From the NCBI GenBank assembly GCA_027296525.1, contig JAPUJA010000328.1:1-7087 (forward strand): 7,087 nt of DNA, read 5' to 3'. This stretch comes from Pseudomonadota bacterium. GTDB lineage: Bacteria > Pseudomonadota > Alphaproteobacteria > UBA828 > JAPUJA01. The position numbers were made by a program, and so were the translations under genes. Position 1 is the first letter of the stretch. Each line of letters begins with the position of its first letter. Shown here in pieces: positions 5,653-7,087 of this stretch. A model generated the notes under the pieces. It saw only the letters and a list, made by a program, of their open reading frames with translations. It had not been told where the DNA came from and ran no database searches.

Positions 5653-6614
5653 GCGCGCTCTTGCCTGTACCGGACAATGGGCGCGCCGGCGAGGCGCGCG
5701 GCGAACCCGCCGGCGCGAAGGCCGCGATCGTCGATTTCCTGACACCCTTTTCGATCGAAACCACGCCCCAGGAAGCCGCCCGTATCCCGAGCTACACCGA
5801 CCATCTGGCGCCCGGCACGACCGTCTATGTCGCGCACCCGCCGCGCACGAGTTTCGCGCAAAACCTCGCGCTCACCGAGCGGCTCCAGGGCGAGGGCTTC
5901 AAGGCAGTGCCTCACCTGCCGGTGCGGGCGCTCACCGGGCAACGCGAACTCGACGAGCGGCTGCGCCGCTGGTGCGATCTCGGCGTCGATCAGATGCTCT
6001 TGATCGCGGGCGACCTTCCGCGCCCCTTGGGTCCCTTCCACGCCACCATCCAAGCCCTGGAAACGGGCCTGTTCGAGCGCTACGGCATGCGCAAGATCGG
6101 ACTCGCCGGCCATCCGGAGGGCCACCCGGCGGTTTCGCGCCCCCGCCTTCGGGGGGCGTTGCTCGCCAAGCTGATTCACGCGCGCCAGTCCAAGATCGAT
6201 TTTTACCTCGTCACTCAGTTCGGCTTCGACGCGCGCACGATCATCGCCTGGGCCGACGAGATCCGCGCGCTCGGGAACGATTTGCCGATCCATGTCGGCA
6301 TTCCGGGACCGACAAGCATCAAGGCCCTCCTGCGTTACGCCTTGGCCTGCGGGGTCGGCCCGTCGAGCCGCATGCTCACCAAGCAACCCCGGCGCCTCGC
6401 CCGCTTGGCGAGCGCCTACACCCCCGACGAACAGATCGCGGTCCTCGCCCGGCATCGCGCAGGCACGCCGGAAGGCGCGACCATGCGCGCGCACTTCTTC
6501 AGCTTCGGCGGCGTGGTGCGCACCGCGGCATGGCTCGAGGCGATAAGGGCGGGCGCGTTCACGATGAAGCCGGCCGCGAAGGGGTTCGCGGTGACACCGG
6601 AAATGACGAGCTAG
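5649..6614 (+). CDS. methylenetetrahydrofolate reductase family protein
   Basis: A 321-residue protein of the MetF family (PF02219), a flavin-dependent TIM barrel that reduces 5,10-methylenetetrahydrofolate to 5-methyltetrahydrofolate, the folate methyl donor for methionine synthesis. Seen: FSIETTP (34-40), in the place of the usual FEFFPP, with Glu37 as the probable catalytic acid; LIAGDLP (118-124), with Asp122 at the folate-binding position; AGHPEGHP (153-160); VTQFGFD (188-194), with Gln190; and IPGPTS (218-223). The C-terminal FFSFGG (283-288) is also typical. The first 25 residues are Ala/Gly/Glu-rich and poorly conserved. The sequence is clearly diverged from enterobacterial MetF, so the symbol is left blank. 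The ATG overlaps the metK stop (ATGA), implying translational coupling, and ahcY follows after 23 bases. In this setting it probably feeds methyl groups into homocysteine remethylation. The family call is firm; substrate and direction are inferred. Confidence 0.88.
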   Translation: MSALLPVPDNGRAGEARGEPAGAKAAIVDFLTPFSIETTPQEAARIPSYTDHLAPGTTVYVAHPPRTSFAQNLALTERLQGEGFKAVPHLPVRALTGQRELDERLRRWCDLGVDQMLLIAGDLPRPLGPFHATIQALETGLFERYGMRKIGLAGHPEGHPAVSRPRLRGALLAKLIHARQSKIDFYLVTQFGFDARTIIAWADEIRALGNDLPIHVGIPGPTSIKALLRYALACGVGPSSRMLTKQPRRLARLASAYTPDEQIAVLARHRAGTPEGATMRAHFFSFGGVVRTAAWLEAIRAGAFTMKPAAKGFAVTPEMTS

Positions 6615-6622
6615 AACTGTTA

Positions 6623-6637
6623 TCAGGAGAATGAACC

Positions 6638-6640
<3 letters not shown>
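6623..6640 (+). promoter_or_regulatory. ribosome binding site deciding the TTG start of ahcY
   Basis: TCAGGAGA (6623-6630) is a strong Shine-Dalgarno sequence. The spacing of seven bases fits TTG at 6638, whereas the ATG at 6631 abuts the site directly and would give only six codons before a stop. It lies within the 23-base gap after the reductase-family gene. Confidence 0.75.

Positions 6641-7087
<447 letters not shown>

Noticed and set aside
4006..5745. A 579-codon open frame on the minus strand opposite metK
   Set aside because: It mirrors the metK codons, runs through the metK promoter and leader, and shows no domain; it is a shadow frame.
5559..6494. A 311-codon minus-strand frame opposite the reductase-family gene
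   Set aside because: Antisense shadow of a protein with conserved family motifs; no motif of its own.

Overview
The window is GC-rich DNA, strongly biased to G/C at third codon positions. The MetK, AhcY and OsmC sequences read as alphaproteobacterial; this is a judgement by eye, and genus or order cannot be set from here. It holds seven protein genes in two divergent blocks, separated by an unusually long, structured intergenic region of about 705 bases. I saw no rRNA, tRNA, CRISPR array or mobile element.

Left block, minus strand, reading from about 3777 down to 1: (i) a 471-residue protein with a small N-terminal helix-turn-helix-like segment joined to a class I SAM-dependent methyltransferase domain; (ii) and (iii) two tandem paralogues of the homocysteine S-methyltransferase family (311 and 313 residues); (iv) an OsmC/Ohr-family protein cut by the left edge. 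The gaps are 15, 54 and 28 bases, so the four look like one transcription unit.

Right block, plus strand, 4483 to the right edge: metK (SAM synthetase, GTG start), a methylenetetrahydrofolate reductase family gene overlapping the metK stop by ATGA, and ahcY (adenosylhomocysteinase, TTG start, cut by the right edge). A near-consensus sigma70 promoter lies about 90 bases upstream of metK.

Together the genes cover the activated-methyl cycle. MetK makes SAM, a methyltransferase consumes it, AhcY cleaves SAH to homocysteine, and the homocysteine methyltransferase paralogues could remethylate homocysteine to methionine. The reductase-family protein may supply methyl-folate. Neither MetH nor MetE is in view.

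The main points for a second look are: both homocysteine methyltransferase paralogues appear to have His where the family's first zinc-ligand Cys sits; the HTH-methyltransferase fusion is a candidate SAM-linked regulator or specialised methyltransferase; and the divergent intergenic region carries several dyads, a triplicated GC-rich repeat and a structured metK leader that matches no SAM riboswitch I can recall.
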